Shown in pieces: positions 16,289 through 25,530 of a stretch of 64,000 bases of DNA. How positions within the stretch are numbered: the stretch's first letter is position 1; every line of letters starts with the position of its first letter. Location of the stretch: assembly GCF_000024905.1 (NCBI RefSeq), contig NC_013522.1:124001-188000 (forward strand), read 5' to 3'. The position numbers and the translations under genes were made by a program. The notes under the pieces were generated by a model. That model was not told the origin of the DNA, made no database searches, and saw only the letters and a list, made by a program, of their open reading frames with translations. The stretch comes from Thermanaerovibrio acidaminovorans DSM 6589 (GTDB taxonomy: Bacteria; Synergistota; Synergistia; Synergistales; Synergistaceae).

Positions 16289-17413
16289 TTGAGATACCAA
16301 GTGTACATGGTGGTTAACTCCCCGGGGGAGATGGCCGGCTGGGCCAGGCCGGTGGCCTTGGAGCTCACCCGAAGGGGCTGTTCAGTCTCCCTGGTGATCC
16401 CCCCCTGCCAGTATGCGAGCGGCGGGGAGGAGGACCTGTGCGCCGCCATGGGCTACCGGTCCTATCGCCTCGGGCGGTTCATCCTGGACCGCCCCTGGCT
16501 TGCGGACCCCTCCGTCCCGGCGAGGCTCCTCAGGCTTGGGTGGGACCTCAAGCTGACCGCCCTTTTGGGAAGCGCAGGTGGGCTGGTGACCGATGCCTAC
16601 GTGGGGGCCCCACGAACCGCCCGGGGGGTGAGGACGTACCTCACCCCCGACTGGGCGGGCCGGGATGTGCTGGCATCGAGGGGGGTCAACGCGGTCCGGG
16701 TGGGCTACCCCATCTTCGACCTTCCCCTTAAGACCCGCAGGTTCCACGCCCCGCGGCCCGTGGTCTTCATGGTGGGTAGCCGCCCCTTCGAGGCCCTTCA
16801 CGCCCTGCCCTTCATGGTGGAGGCCGCCTGGACCATGGCCCAGACGGACCCGGGGGTGCTGCCCGTGTTCCCCCTGGCCCGGACCCTGGATCCGGACGTG
16901 ATGGGGCGCCTCTTGGCCTCCCTGGGGGAGGTGGACCGGCCCCAGAGGCCCGGTCTGCTGGCCTACCGAGGGGTCCCAATGGCCATCACCTGGGACGGAT
17001 CCCTGCCGGAGGGGGCCTTTCTCTGGGTGGCCCTGCCGGGGACCAACAACCTGGAGGCGGTGTCCCTGGGGGTGCCCCTGCTGGTGCTGTTGCCCCTTAA
17101 CCGGGCCTGGGAGATCCCCCTGGACGGGATCCTGGGGATGATCCCCGCCCACCTGCCGGGCCTCAGGGGGCTCAAGAAGTGGCTCATCTCCCGGGCGGCC
17201 CTGCGGCTGCCCCACGTGAGCCTGCCCAACCGGATCCTGGGCAGGCGGTTGGTGCCCGAGATGGTGGGTGACCTGGAGCCCCGCCAGGTGGCCCGCCGGG
17301 CCCTGGAGATCATGGGTTCCCCCCTGGGGGAGGAGATGAGGCGGGCCTTCCTCCAGATCCGGCGGGAGAACCTGGGGGCCTCCCGTCGGATCGCTCAGGT
17401 GGTCACCTCCTGA
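16289..17413 (+). CDS. lipid-A-disaccharide synthase-like glycosyltransferase
   Basis: A 374-residue GT-B-type protein related to LpxB. The N-terminus ([20 protein letters not shown]) matches the LpxB-like opening, and [20 protein letters not shown] matches the donor-binding segment near the C-terminus. LpxB proper joins UDP-diacylglucosamine to lipid X; this protein is divergent enough that another glycolipid acceptor is possible. No membrane helix is obvious, but several hydrophobic patches could hold it to the inner membrane. TTG 16289 follows GGTGGGTG. It stands alone, divergent from remB-gyrB, and its last 11 nt overlap the end of the opposing chemoreceptor gene. Confidence 0.7.
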   Translation: MRYQVYMVVNSPGEMAGWARPVALELTRRGCSVSLVIPPCQYASGGEEDLCAAMGYRSYRLGRFILDRPWLADPSVPARLLRLGWDLKLTALLGSAGGLVTDAYVGAPRTARGVRTYLTPDWAGRDVLASRGVNAVRVGYPIFDLPLKTRRFHAPRPVVFMVGSRPFEALHALPFMVEAAWTMAQTDPGVLPVFPLARTLDPDVMGRLLASLGEVDRPQRPGLLAYRGVPMAITWDGSLPEGAFLWVALPGTNNLEAVSLGVPLLVLLPLNRAWEIPLDGILGMIPAHLPGLRGLKKWLISRAALRLPHVSLPNRILGRRLVPEMVGDLEPRQVARRALEIMGSPLGEEMRRAFLQIRRENLGASRRIAQVVTS

Positions 17414-19073
17414 CCCGGTTGGCGAAGTACTTGGAGAAGAGCCGGTCCCTCTCCCGGATGACCACCTGGTCTATCAGGGCCTTAAGCGCCGGGGATGTCC
17501 CCTTGGGCATGGTCACCGCGAAGCTCTCCACCGACAGGGATATGCCCAGCTCGGTCCACTCCGGGTGCCGCTCCAGGTGATCCCAGGCCACCGGCCGGTC
17601 CAGCACCATGGCGTCCACCTCCCCGTTTGCCAGGGCGTTGGCCTCCTGGACCCCGGTGGGGAAGGGGACGATCTTCGATTCCTTCAGGTGCCGCCTGGCC
17701 GCCGCCTCGCTGGTGGAGCCCGAGGTGACCGCCACCCGGCGGCCCTTTAGGTCCCCTATGGCCCTGATCCCCGAGGCCCTGGGGACCACCACCGACTGTC
17801 CGCTCTTGAAGTAGCACCGGGAGAAGGTCACGTGCCGGAGCCGCTCCGGCAGCTTGGTCACGGTGGTGCACAGGAAGTGGAACCCGTCGAAGTCCCCCAG
17901 TGTCCAGGTGCCGGTTACGGTGCCCCTTTCGCCGTTGCCCCAGGGTATGGCCACCCATCGGGCAGGAACTGCCAGCTCCCGGGCTATGGCCTCCCCCAGG
18001 TCCACGTCGAGCCCCTTGGGTATTCGCCCCTCCCACCAGTGGAACTTGCCGAAGTCGTCGGCCTCGATCCCCATGAGGACCTCGCCACGCTGGCGGATGG
18101 AGGCCACCGATGGCTCCCCGTGGTCGTCCCCGCACAGGGCCCCCTTGAGGGACTCCAGGTGCCGGGAGGAGTCCAGGATCCGCTGGGGGAGCAGGTCCAT
18201 GACTATCCGGTTCTCCTTCACCTTGCCGTCCACGGTGGTCAGCATGGAGGCCTGCTCGTCGGTCCTCTGGGCCATGGCCTGGGACATCTCCGCCAGCTCC
18301 GAGGCGGACCTGGACTGCTGGGATGCGGTCTTCGCCCCGGACCGGAGGGCCTCCGCCACGGTTAGGATCGACTGGAACATAGTCTCCAGGGCCTCCATGG
18401 TGGCCTGGGTCCTCTCCGAGGCCTGGGTGGACAGGCCCACCGCCTGGGCGATGCTGGAGGAGGCCTCGTCCCCGATGGCCCTGCTGGAGGAGGCCAGCTG
18501 GCTTATCTTAGAGGCCGCCTCGTCGGTCCTCTGGGCCAGCTTCCGGACCTCCGCCGCCACCACCCCGAAGCCCTTGCCGTGCTCCCCCGCCCGTTCCGCC
18601 TCGATGGAGGCGTTCAGCGAGAGCAACTTGGTCTGCTTGGCTATGGCGGTTATGTGCCCCGTTATCTCCGATATGTCCTGGAGGACCTTGGTCATCCGCT
18701 GAATGGAGTCCGCCACCCCCTGGGCGGAGGAGACCATGGCCATGACCGCCCTATTGGTCTCGTCCAGCATGCCCCGGCTGCGCTGGGCGTCCTCCTGGAC
18801 CGCGGTGCCGATCTTGAGGGCCCGCTCCATGACCTCCATGGCCTCCCGGGCGGCGCTGGCGTTCCTCATCAGCTCCTCGGTCATCCGCCGGGCATGGGCG
18901 TTGACCTCCGCCCCCGCCCGGGCCACCGCCGATGCCTCCTCCTCGATGGACCCGATGGACCCCTTGAGGGCCTCCACCGCCCCCTCCAGGTCGTCCAGCC
19001 CCAGCTCCATGTGCTCCAGCGCCTCCGCCGCGGATGCCGCCCCTCCGGGCACTTCCTTGCTGCCTGGGATCAC
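17403..19073 (-). CDS. soluble chemoreceptor with C-terminal SBP_bac_3 domain
   Basis: A protein of about 556 residues with no signal peptide and no membrane helix. Residues 1 to about 320 form a long coiled-coil signalling domain with the tip [20 protein letters not shown] and [13 protein letters not shown]. Residues about 330-550 are a type-3 solute-binding domain: [16 protein letters not shown], then [18 protein letters not shown] and [20 protein letters not shown], as in amino-acid binding proteins. A binding fold that is normally periplasmic thus sits on the cytoplasmic side, after the signalling domain. GTG 19073 lies 6 nt after GGGGAGGTG and is preferred to GTG 19082. It probably senses an intracellular amino acid or related metabolite. 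Confidence 0.85.
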   Translation of the reverse strand: MIPGSKEVPGGAASAAEALEHMELGLDDLEGAVEALKGSIGSIEEEASAVARAGAEVNAHARRMTEELMRNASAAREAMEVMERALKIGTAVQEDAQRSRGMLDETNRAVMAMVSSAQGVADSIQRMTKVLQDISEITGHITAIAKQTKLLSLNASIEAERAGEHGKGFGVVAAEVRKLAQRTDEAASKISQLASSSRAIGDEASSSIAQAVGLSTQASERTQATMEALETMFQSILTVAEALRSGAKTASQQSRSASELAEMSQAMAQRTDEQASMLTTVDGKVKENRIVMDLLPQRILDSSRHLESLKGALCGDDHGEPSVASIRQRGEVLMGIEADDFGKFHWWEGRIPKGLDVDLGEAIARELAVPARWVAIPWGNGERGTVTGTWTLGDFDGFHFLCTTVTKLPERLRHVTFSRCYFKSGQSVVVPRASGIRAIGDLKGRRVAVTSGSTSEAAARRHLKESKIVPFPTGVQEANALANGEVDAMVLDRPVAWDHLERHPEWTELGISLSVESFAVTMPKGTSPALKALIDQVVIRERDRLFSKYFANRVRR

Positions 19074-19235
19074 CTTAAACACCTCCCCTTAAAGCCATAT
19101 AAAGCACGTCTAATCATAGGAAAATTTGGTTCATTATGCAATTGGCGATAGAGAAAAGATAACAATCGCTTCCTGGCCCCCGCCCCATGGCATATCATTC
19201 AGCTATAAGAGCGTTCAGATGGGAGGCGATCTCTG

Positions 19236-19799
19236 GTGAAGAAGGTAAGGCTTGGAGGGTGGATGGGACTTTTGTGTGCCCTGGCGTTGGTGTTGGCCCT
19301 GTCCACCGGGGCGTTGGCGGCCCCGGTGGCGCTCACGTCGGTGGGACAGAGCCCGGACGCCATGATGGTGAAGGTGCTGCTCAAGAAGGCTGGGTTGGAC
19401 TCCGACTACGAGGCCACCATGAAGGCCTCTCAGCTGTCCAAGGAGCACAAGGTGCTGGTGGCGGTGGTTGGTGGCAGCATGAAGGGACTTGGGGCGGCGG
19501 GGATAAACAAGGAGCAGGAGAGGGACCGGGTCAAGGATCTCCTGGGGGCCGCCAGGTCCAAGGGGGTCAAGGTCTTGGTCATGCACGTGGGGGGCAAGGG
19601 CCGCCGGGGGGAGCTTACCGACTTCCTCATGGGGGTTGCCTTCCCCGCCGCTGACGCCGCCATGGTGGTCAAGGGGGGCAACGACGACGGCCTGGTGGAC
19701 AAGCTGGTCCCAAAGGGGGTAAAGGTCCAGCAGGTAGAGACCATACAGGCGGTGTCGGATCCCCTGAAGGCCAAGCTGGCCGCCTGGGGCGTCAAGTAG
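19236..19799 (+). CDS. secreted protein before TRAP-like permease (possibly DUF6305)
   Basis: A 187-residue protein with a clear signal peptide (LGGWMGLLCALALVLALSTG, cleavage near ALA-APVAL). The mature part has alternating beta strands and helices, a VLVAVVGGSMKGLGAAG segment and VKVLVMHVGGKGRRGELTD, suggestive of a flavodoxin-like or binding-protein-like half lobe. I tentatively recall the family name DUF6305. GTG 19236 follows GGGAGG at about 9 nt. It lies 7 nt before the permease, so it may be the extracytoplasmic ligand receptor of that transporter, taking the place of a DctP-type protein; that is inference from position. Confidence 0.6.
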   Translation: MKKVRLGGWMGLLCALALVLALSTGALAAPVALTSVGQSPDAMMVKVLLKKAGLDSDYEATMKASQLSKEHKVLVAVVGGSMKGLGAAGINKEQERDRVKDLLGAARSKGVKVLVMHVGGKGRRGELTDFLMGVAFPAADAAMVVKGGNDDGLVDKLVPKGVKVQQVETIQAVSDPLKAKLAAWGVK

Positions 19800-19806
19800 G
19801 TCTCAC

Positions 19807-21096
19807 ATGGGCAACTGGTTCTGGCCCGAGGGGGCCCTCACGGTTTTGATGGTGGGGGCCTTCATCCTGGGGGCCTTCAAGCTGAAGCTACCCATATCCC
19901 TGGCGCTGGGGCTCGCCTCGGTGGTGGGGGCGGTAGCGTCCGGTGCGGGGTTGCCGGTCCGGCACCTGGTGGAGGGCATGTTCGGGTACCTGGATACGAT
20001 CCTCATCATCGCTTTTGCCATGATATTCATGAAGTCCGTCCAAGGGTGCGGGCTACTGAACTCCCTGGCCGCCTGGGTCATAAGGCGCTTCGCCCGTCGG
20101 CCGGTGCTCTTGTGCCTGTCCATCACACTGTTGGTGATGTTGCCCGGCATGATCACCGGCTCATCCACCGCCGGGTGTCTCACCACTGGCGCCCTGGTGG
20201 CCCCGGTGCTGGTGCGCCTCGGGGTCCCCAGGGCCAAGGTGGCGGCCGCCATAGCCATGGGGGCTATATACGGAATGATAGCCCCTCCCATCGACATCCC
20301 GGTGATGATCATAGGGGGCGGCATAGATATGCCCTACGTGGGGTTCGGTCTCCCGCTGCTCTTGGCCACGGTGCCCCTGGCGATCCTGTCGTCCCTCTGG
20401 CTCCTGCTACCCCACCTTAAGAGGGTCACCCTGGGGGGGCAGATGGAGGAGGAGCTGCGCCGGATGGAGGAGGTTCCCCTCAAGGGGTCCCTGTTCCTTC
20501 CGTTCCTGGTGCTCCTGGTGCTCATGGGGGCCGAGAGGCTCTTCAAGTCCCCCCTGCTGTCTCTGGGGATGCCCCTTCAGTTCCTGTTGGCCGCCGCCTC
20601 CGCCTTTGCGGTGGGCAAGCCCATGCGGCCCCTGGAGGTGGCCCGGGAGGCCATAAGGGATGCCCTGCCGGTGCTGGGGATCCTCATGGGGGTAGGGATG
20701 TTCATCCAGGTGATGACCTTGACGGGGGTCAGGGGCTTCGTGGTGGTCTCCTGCCTTGCGGTCCCCGCGGCGCTCCTCTACCCGGTCATGGGGATAAGCA
20801 TCCCCCTCTTCGGGGCGGTGTCCGCCTTCGGGGCCGCCTCGGTGCTGGGGGTCCCCTTCGTGCTGGCCCTCCTGGGGAAGGACCAGATAGTGGTGGCCGG
20901 CGCCCTGGCCCTCCTGTCCGGCCTGGGGGACCTGATGCCCCCCACCGCCCTGGCGGGGATCTTCGCCGCCCAGGTTACCGATGAGGAGGACTACTTCAAG
21001 GTCCTGAGGCACTGCGTGGTGCCCGGGGTGGTCACCGCCCTCTGGGGGCTGGGGATGATAGCCTTGGCGAACCCCATAGCATCCCTTCTTAGGTAG
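19807..21096 (+). CDS. TRAP-type large permease-like transporter
   Basis: A 429-residue inner-membrane protein with about 12 hydrophobic segments and two similar halves. GSSTAGCLTTGALVAPVLV followed by AIYGMIAPPIDIPVMII matches the first signature loop of DctM-type TRAP permeases, and LSGLGDLMPPTALAGIFAAQ matches the second. TRAP importers use a membrane potential or Na+ and a periplasmic receptor; no DctP or DctQ gene is next to it, but a secreted protein precedes it and a 47-residue membrane protein follows. The neighbours (deacylase, gamma-glutamyltransferase) suggest an amino acid or acylated amino acid as substrate. An ion transporter of the related IT superfamily is the alternative. Confidence 0.75.
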   Translation: MGNWFWPEGALTVLMVGAFILGAFKLKLPISLALGLASVVGAVASGAGLPVRHLVEGMFGYLDTILIIAFAMIFMKSVQGCGLLNSLAAWVIRRFARRPVLLCLSITLLVMLPGMITGSSTAGCLTTGALVAPVLVRLGVPRAKVAAAIAMGAIYGMIAPPIDIPVMIIGGGIDMPYVGFGLPLLLATVPLAILSSLWLLLPHLKRVTLGGQMEEELRRMEEVPLKGSLFLPFLVLLVLMGAERLFKSPLLSLGMPLQFLLAAASAFAVGKPMRPLEVAREAIRDALPVLGILMGVGMFIQVMTLTGVRGFVVVSCLAVPAALLYPVMGISIPLFGAVSAFGAASVLGVPFVLALLGKDQIVVAGALALLSGLGDLMPPTALAGIFAAQVTDEEDYFKVLRHCVVPGVVTALWGLGMIALANPIASLLR

Positions 21097-21110
21097 GAGG
21101 CGAGGAACCT

Positions 21111-21254
21111 ATGACTTGGATATACATGGGCCTGGTGGCCCTGGTGCTCTTCCTGGTGGTTGACCGGTGTCTCAGGGACAGGGATCCCATGACCCAGGCC
21201 ACGGCGGCCATGGTAGCGATCCCCCTGGTGCTCCGGCTTCTGAGGGTTAAGTAG
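21111..21254 (+). CDS. 47-residue membrane protein of the TRAP-like operon
   Basis: A short gene reading MTWIYMGLVALVLFLVVDRC, then a charged turn (LRDRDPMTQ), a second hydrophobic stretch (ATAAMVAIPLVLRLL) and RVK. It has a GGAGG site before the ATG at 21111, lies 14 nt after the permease, and its TAG is directly followed by the start of the next gene, so it is embedded in the operon. Two membrane-spanning segments are plausible. It may be a reduced small subunit (DctQ-like role) or a stabiliser of the permease. No family is recognised. Confidence 0.65.
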   Translation: MTWIYMGLVALVLFLVVDRCLRDRDPMTQATAAMVAIPLVLRLLRVK

Positions 21255-22394
21255 GTGAAGGGGATGATGGGGAAGGAGCGCAGGTCTGCACTCTTGATGT
21301 TGGCCCTGGCGGCGGCGGTGTGCCTTTGGGCCTCCCGGGACTTCCTGGCCATGAGGGAGAGGGATCGGGTCTTCCCCGCCCCGGGCTTCCGGGTGGAGAT
21401 GCTGTCCAGCTACCTTCCGGACCTCAAGGGGACCGGGATGGACACGGAGGTGTACGTGCAGGAGGGGCCCGAGAAGGGGGGCACCGTCTTCGTCCTGGGG
21501 GGTACCCATCCAAACGAGCCGGCGGGGTACCTGGCGGCGGTTCTGCTGGTGGAGAATGCAAAGGTCCGGCGTGGGCGTCTCATGGTGGTGCCCTTCGGCA
21601 ACGCGTCGGGGTTCACCCACAACCAGCCCCAGGAGGCGTCCCCCAACAGGCTGACCTTCCAGCTGGACGATGGGTCCATGAGGACCTTCCGCTACGGATC
21701 CCGGGACGTGAGCCCCCTGGTGATGTGGCCCGTGCCGGACGTGTACGTCCACAAGCCCTCGGGGCAGAGCCTGTCGGGGAACGAGAGCCGGAACCTGAAC
21801 CGGTCCTACCCGGGTGATCCGGACGGCAGTCCCGCGGAGAGGCTGGGCTTCGCCATCATGGAGCTCCTCCGCCGGGAGGAGGTGTCGGTGGCCTTCGACC
21901 TCCACGAGGCCTCGCCGGAGTACCCGGTGGTGGACGCCATCGTGGCCCACGAGAAGGGCATGGAGGTGGCCGCCGCGGCGGCCATGGATCTGAAGCTGGA
22001 GGGGATAGAGATGAGGCTCGAGCCGTCGCCCAAGAACCTGCGGGGGCTCAGCCACCGGGAGTGGGGGGATGGAACCGGTGCTGTCCCCTTCCTCATAGAG
22101 ACCGCCAACCCGAGCCAGGGGCGGCTCCGGGGGCGCACCGACGAGAGGCTGGTCAAGACCGGGCTGGACAAGGCGTACCTGAAGGCCTCTTCCCTGGGGA
22201 GGCTCTTCGTCCCCTACGACCAGGGGGGGAAGCCTTTGGACGAGCGGGTGGGCCGTCAGCTGGCCACCCTGTCCGCCCTGGTGAGTGCCTTCTCCATGTT
22301 CGACCAGGACAGGGGGGTGGAGATCCGCGGGATACCTTCGTATCAGGATGTCATGTCCAGGGGCATAGGTCACTTTCTGAGGTCGGGGCGGTAG
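21255..22394 (+). CDS. exported succinylglutamate desuccinylase/aspartoacylase-like hydrolase
   Basis: A 379-residue M14-like zinc hydrolase with an N-terminal signal or anchor (LLMLALAAAVCLW). Zinc-site motifs are GGTHPNEPAG (His and Glu ligands, about residues 81-90) and FDLHEAS for the third ligand; RLMVVPFGNASGF follows the first as in aspartoacylases. The family removes acyl groups from N-acyl amino acids or C-terminal residues from peptides. The GTG at 21255 abuts the previous stop; ATG 21264 or 21267 are possible. An extracytoplasmic location, together with the gamma-glutamyltransferase downstream, suggests processing of acyl- or glutamyl-amino acids before uptake. Confidence 0.75.
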   Translation: MKGMMGKERRSALLMLALAAAVCLWASRDFLAMRERDRVFPAPGFRVEMLSSYLPDLKGTGMDTEVYVQEGPEKGGTVFVLGGTHPNEPAGYLAAVLLVENAKVRRGRLMVVPFGNASGFTHNQPQEASPNRLTFQLDDGSMRTFRYGSRDVSPLVMWPVPDVYVHKPSGQSLSGNESRNLNRSYPGDPDGSPAERLGFAIMELLRREEVSVAFDLHEASPEYPVVDAIVAHEKGMEVAAAAAMDLKLEGIEMRLEPSPKNLRGLSHREWGDGTGAVPFLIETANPSQGRLRGRTDERLVKTGLDKAYLKASSLGRLFVPYDQGGKPLDERVGRQLATLSALVSAFSMFDQDRGVEIRGIPSYQDVMSRGIGHFLRSGR

Positions 22395-22427
22395 CCCCGG
22401 GGGAGACGGAGAAGGAGGGAGAAGTGG

Positions 22428-24140
22428 ATGAAGTTCAAGTCCGGATTTTTAGCCTTGGTGATGGTATTGGTCCTCGGGGTTGGGACCTTGTGGGCTGGCC
22501 AGGGGGACGTGTACGCCCGGAACGGCATGGTGTCCAGCGCCCATGAGCTGGCCTCCAGGGCGGGGGTTGAGATCCTCAAGCGGGGTGGCAACGCGGTGGA
22601 CGCGGCGGTGGCGGTGGCCCTGGCACTCAACGTGGTGGAGCCCAACGCCTCTGGCATGGGCGGCGGCGGCTTCATGACCATAAGGACTGCGGACGGCAAG
22701 ACCGTGGTGGTGGACTACCGGGAGACCGCTCCCCTCTCCTCCACCAAGGACATGTTCGCCTCCGAGGAGGCCAAGAAGGGCAAGTGGTCCATCCGGGGGG
22801 GCAAGTCGGTGGCGGTCCCAGGCTTCGTGGCTGGGATGTTTCACGTGCTGGAGAGGTACGGTACCATGAGCTTCGCCCAGGTTGCCCAGCCCGCCATCGA
22901 TCTGGCGGAGAAGGGGTTCAAGCTGCACCCCATGCAGAACCAGATAATAACCGACGAGTACGAGAAGCTGGCCACCTACAACGACCCCGCCAAGGTGCCC
23001 TTCTTCAAGGACGGGATGCCCATGCCCGCCGGAGAGGTGCTCACCCAGCCGGACCTGGCGAAGACCCTCAGGATCCTCTCCAAGGAGGGGAAGGGGGCCT
23101 TCTACGGGGGGCCCATCGGGGAGGCGCTGGTCAGGGCGGTGAACGCCTCGGGGGGCAAGATGTCCATGGAGGACCTGAAGGCCTACCGGGTGGTGGAGCG
23201 GAAGCCCGTGTTCGGCACCTACCGGGGCTACCGGATCTACTCCACCCCTCCCGCCTCCAGCGGCGGCACCCACGTGGCGGAGCTCCTCAACATCCTGGAG
23301 AACTTCCCCATGCGGGACCTGAAGCACAACTCCGCCTCGTACCTGCACGTGATGGCGGAGGCCATGAAGCTGATCTACGCGGATAGGGCCAAGTACATGG
23401 CGGACACCGCCTTCGTCAAGGTGCCCATCCAGGGGCTCACCAGCAAGGCCTACGCGGCCAAGCAGGCCCAGCGGATAGACTTCAAGAAGGTGGCCAAGGA
23501 GGTGGTCCCCGGGGATCCCTGGCCCTTTGACCGGGGCATGGCCAGCTATCGGGCGGACGGCATTGACGAGCGGATAAGCACCAGCAGCTTCTCCGTGGCG
23601 GACAAGATGGGCAACATAGTGGCGGCCACAAACACCATAAACTACTTCTTCGGTTCCGGGGTGATGGTGCCCGGTTACGGGATAGTTCTCAACGACGAGA
23701 TGGACGACTTCTCGTGGGATCCCAAGAGCGTCAACGCACCGGAGCCGGGGAAGAGGCCCCTGTCGTCCATGTCCCCCACGGTGGTGCTGACCCCGGAGGG
23801 CAAGCCCTTCATGTCCGTAGGGGCCGCGGGGGCCACCCGGATAATCACCGCGGTCTCCCAGATCATCATGAACGTGGTGGACTTCGGCATGTCCATGGAT
23901 GACGCCATCGAGCAGGCCAGGATCTACAACCTTGTCTCGGGAAGCAAGGCGGGGAACCTCTTCGCCGAGGAGGGCATCGATCCCATGGCGCTGGAGGTGC
24001 TTGGGATCAAGGGGCACACGGTGGAGCTGAAGCCCAAGGCGGGGGCCTTCGGAACCGCCCAGGGCATCCTGTTCGATCCCGTCAAGGGACTGAACGGCGG
24101 CGCGGATTCCCGGCGGCTTGGGGTGCCGGTGGGGTTCTAG
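22428..24140 (+). CDS. ggt: gamma-glutamyltransferase
   Basis: A 570-residue secreted Ntn-hydrolase precursor that cleaves glutathione and other gamma-glutamyl compounds. The signal peptide ends near LWAGQ. GNAVDAAVAVALALNVVEP and the substrate-binding Arg in DYRETAP are conserved. The self-processing site and new N-terminal nucleophile is the Thr in STSSFSVADKMGN (about residue 386), where many enzymes have TTHFSVVD; here Ser replaces the following Thr and His. The small-subunit motif NDEMDDFSWDP and PLSSMSPTVVL follow. ATG 22428 has GGAGGG AGAAG upstream. It ends the transporter/deacylase operon. Confidence 0.93.
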   Translation: MKFKSGFLALVMVLVLGVGTLWAGQGDVYARNGMVSSAHELASRAGVEILKRGGNAVDAAVAVALALNVVEPNASGMGGGGFMTIRTADGKTVVVDYRETAPLSSTKDMFASEEAKKGKWSIRGGKSVAVPGFVAGMFHVLERYGTMSFAQVAQPAIDLAEKGFKLHPMQNQIITDEYEKLATYNDPAKVPFFKDGMPMPAGEVLTQPDLAKTLRILSKEGKGAFYGGPIGEALVRAVNASGGKMSMEDLKAYRVVERKPVFGTYRGYRIYSTPPASSGGTHVAELLNILENFPMRDLKHNSASYLHVMAEAMKLIYADRAKYMADTAFVKVPIQGLTSKAYAAKQAQRIDFKKVAKEVVPGDPWPFDRGMASYRADGIDERISTSSFSVADKMGNIVAATNTINYFFGSGVMVPGYGIVLNDEMDDFSWDPKSVNAPEPGKRPLSSMSPTVVLTPEGKPFMSVGAAGATRIITAVSQIIMNVVDFGMSMDDAIEQARIYNLVSGSKAGNLFAEEGIDPMALEVLGIKGHTVELKPKAGAFGTAQGILFDPVKGLNGGADSRRLGVPVGF

Positions 24141-24150
24141 TCTAGAGATC

Positions 24151-24175
24151 GGGGGGCCTTCTTGTAAGGTCCCCC
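24151..24175 (+). terminator. hairpin terminator after ggt
   Basis: A 10-bp stem with one G-T pair (arms 24151-24160 and 24166-24175, 5-nt loop) is followed by TCTGATTT. It also overlaps the -35 region of the histidine kinase gene. Confidence 0.55.
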
Positions 24176-24188
24176 TCTGATTTAGAAT
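24159..24188 (+). promoter_or_regulatory. promoter of the kinase gene, giving a leaderless mRNA
   Basis: TTCTTG (24159-24164), 18-nt spacer, TAGAAT (24183-24188). The expected transcript start falls at about 24195, next to the ATG at 24196. Confidence 0.45.
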
Positions 24189-24195
24189 CCCTTCC

Positions 24196-25530
24196 ATGGC
24201 AGATATCCCGATACGGATCCGCCGCCCCATCTCCCTCTGGGTGGGGATGGGGCTGATACTGTTCTGGGCCCTCAGTCTTCGAATGGGGGCCTCCTGGATC
24301 CTGGAGGCGCTGGATCGGGCCTCCAGGGGCCTGTCGGTGGGGGACCTGGCCCTTGGGGCCCTCCGGCTGGTGGCCATCAACTCCGGCAGGGCCCTGATGC
24401 TCTACGGGGGCTGGTTCGCCCTGGGGCTGTCCCTCAAGGGGGGCATAAGATCCCTGTGGGGGTTTGTGGTCATCCTGCTGGGGGTCCCCCTGTCCTACGG
24501 GGTATCCTGGGGCCTGATGGGAGGTCCGGGGCTCCACTTCGGCACCAGCGCCCTTGCCTCCCTAGTGGCGGTGCTGGTCCTCCGGTGGCTCACCCAGGGT
24601 CTCAAGGGTTGGCTGGATCGGCTCATAGTGATGGCCCTGCTGGTGCTGGCCATCCAGTGGCTGGACATCTGCCCCTCCCTGACCCCCTATGGCTTCGGCG
24701 GTGGGGAGCTGTCCATGGGTCTGAAGGCCATGGCGTCCGTGATGGGCGAGGGGGTCCTCTTCGACTGGATCGGCTTCCTGGGCTTCGCCCTCTCGCTGGT
24801 GGGGGCCGTGGGGTCCGCCTCCATAACCATGGGGAAGGTGTTGCAGGAGAGGCAGTTCAGGCTCATAAGGAGCCAGGAGAGGCGGATGGCCCAGCTTCGG
24901 GAGGAGGGGCGCAGGGCCCGGGTCTTCCGGGAGCTGCAGGGGCTGGTGCACGACCTGAGGCGGCCGCTGACGGTGATAATGGGCCTGGGGGACGTGCTCA
25001 TGGCGGAGCGTCCCGGGGACGAGCGTCTGGTCAGGATGATGGCTTCTGCGGAGGGTATGGATCGAATGATCCGCGAGATCCTGAGCGGTGATGCGGCTGG
25101 GGAGGTGCGCCTTAGGGATCTTTACGATCTGGTGTTATCCCAGGTGAGCCCCATGCCATACCGGGGGAGGATATTCGAGGCGGGGGACGAGGCAGTGGGG
25201 GGACTGGTGATCCGGGCCAATTTGATGAGGCTGGCCAGGGCCTTGACGAACCTGTTGGACAACGCCGCCAACGCCTACGACGGGCCGGTGGAGTTCGGGG
25301 GGCGACGGGTGGACCGGGGGGTGGAGCTGTTCGTCCTTGATCGGGGGCCCGGCTTCGGTGTCCAGGGCCAGGAGGTCCGGTTCGGCACCGGGCTCACCTT
25401 CGTGGAGCAGGTGGCCCGGGATCACGGGGGCAGCTTCCAGGTCCGGACCCCGGAGGGGGGCGGCTGCGAGGCGGTGATATTCCTGCCATTGGTGGAGGTG
25501 GATGGGGATGCTGCGGATAGGGGCCCTTGA
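24196..25530 (+). CDS. membrane sensor histidine kinase
   Basis: A 444-residue protein. The N-terminal 200 residues hold about six hydrophobic segments with short loops, so the sensor is probably the membrane domain itself. A coiled segment (QERQFRLIRSQERRMAQLRE) leads to the H-box LVHDLRRPLTVIMG. The ATPase part has the N-box LLDNAANAYD, the G1-box VLDRGPGFGV and GTGLTFVEQV. There is no ribosome binding site before ATG 24196 (AATCCCTTCC), which fits a leaderless mRNA. It overlaps the response regulator gene and lies just downstream of the TRAP/ggt operon, so it may regulate that uptake system. Confidence 0.85.
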   Translation: MADIPIRIRRPISLWVGMGLILFWALSLRMGASWILEALDRASRGLSVGDLALGALRLVAINSGRALMLYGGWFALGLSLKGGIRSLWGFVVILLGVPLSYGVSWGLMGGPGLHFGTSALASLVAVLVLRWLTQGLKGWLDRLIVMALLVLAIQWLDICPSLTPYGFGGGELSMGLKAMASVMGEGVLFDWIGFLGFALSLVGAVGSASITMGKVLQERQFRLIRSQERRMAQLREEGRRARVFRELQGLVHDLRRPLTVIMGLGDVLMAERPGDERLVRMMASAEGMDRMIREILSGDAAGEVRLRDLYDLVLSQVSPMPYRGRIFEAGDEAVGGLVIRANLMRLARALTNLLDNAANAYDGPVEFGGRRVDRGVELFVLDRGPGFGVQGQEVRFGTGLTFVEQVARDHGGSFQVRTPEGGGCEAVIFLPLVEVDGDAADRGP

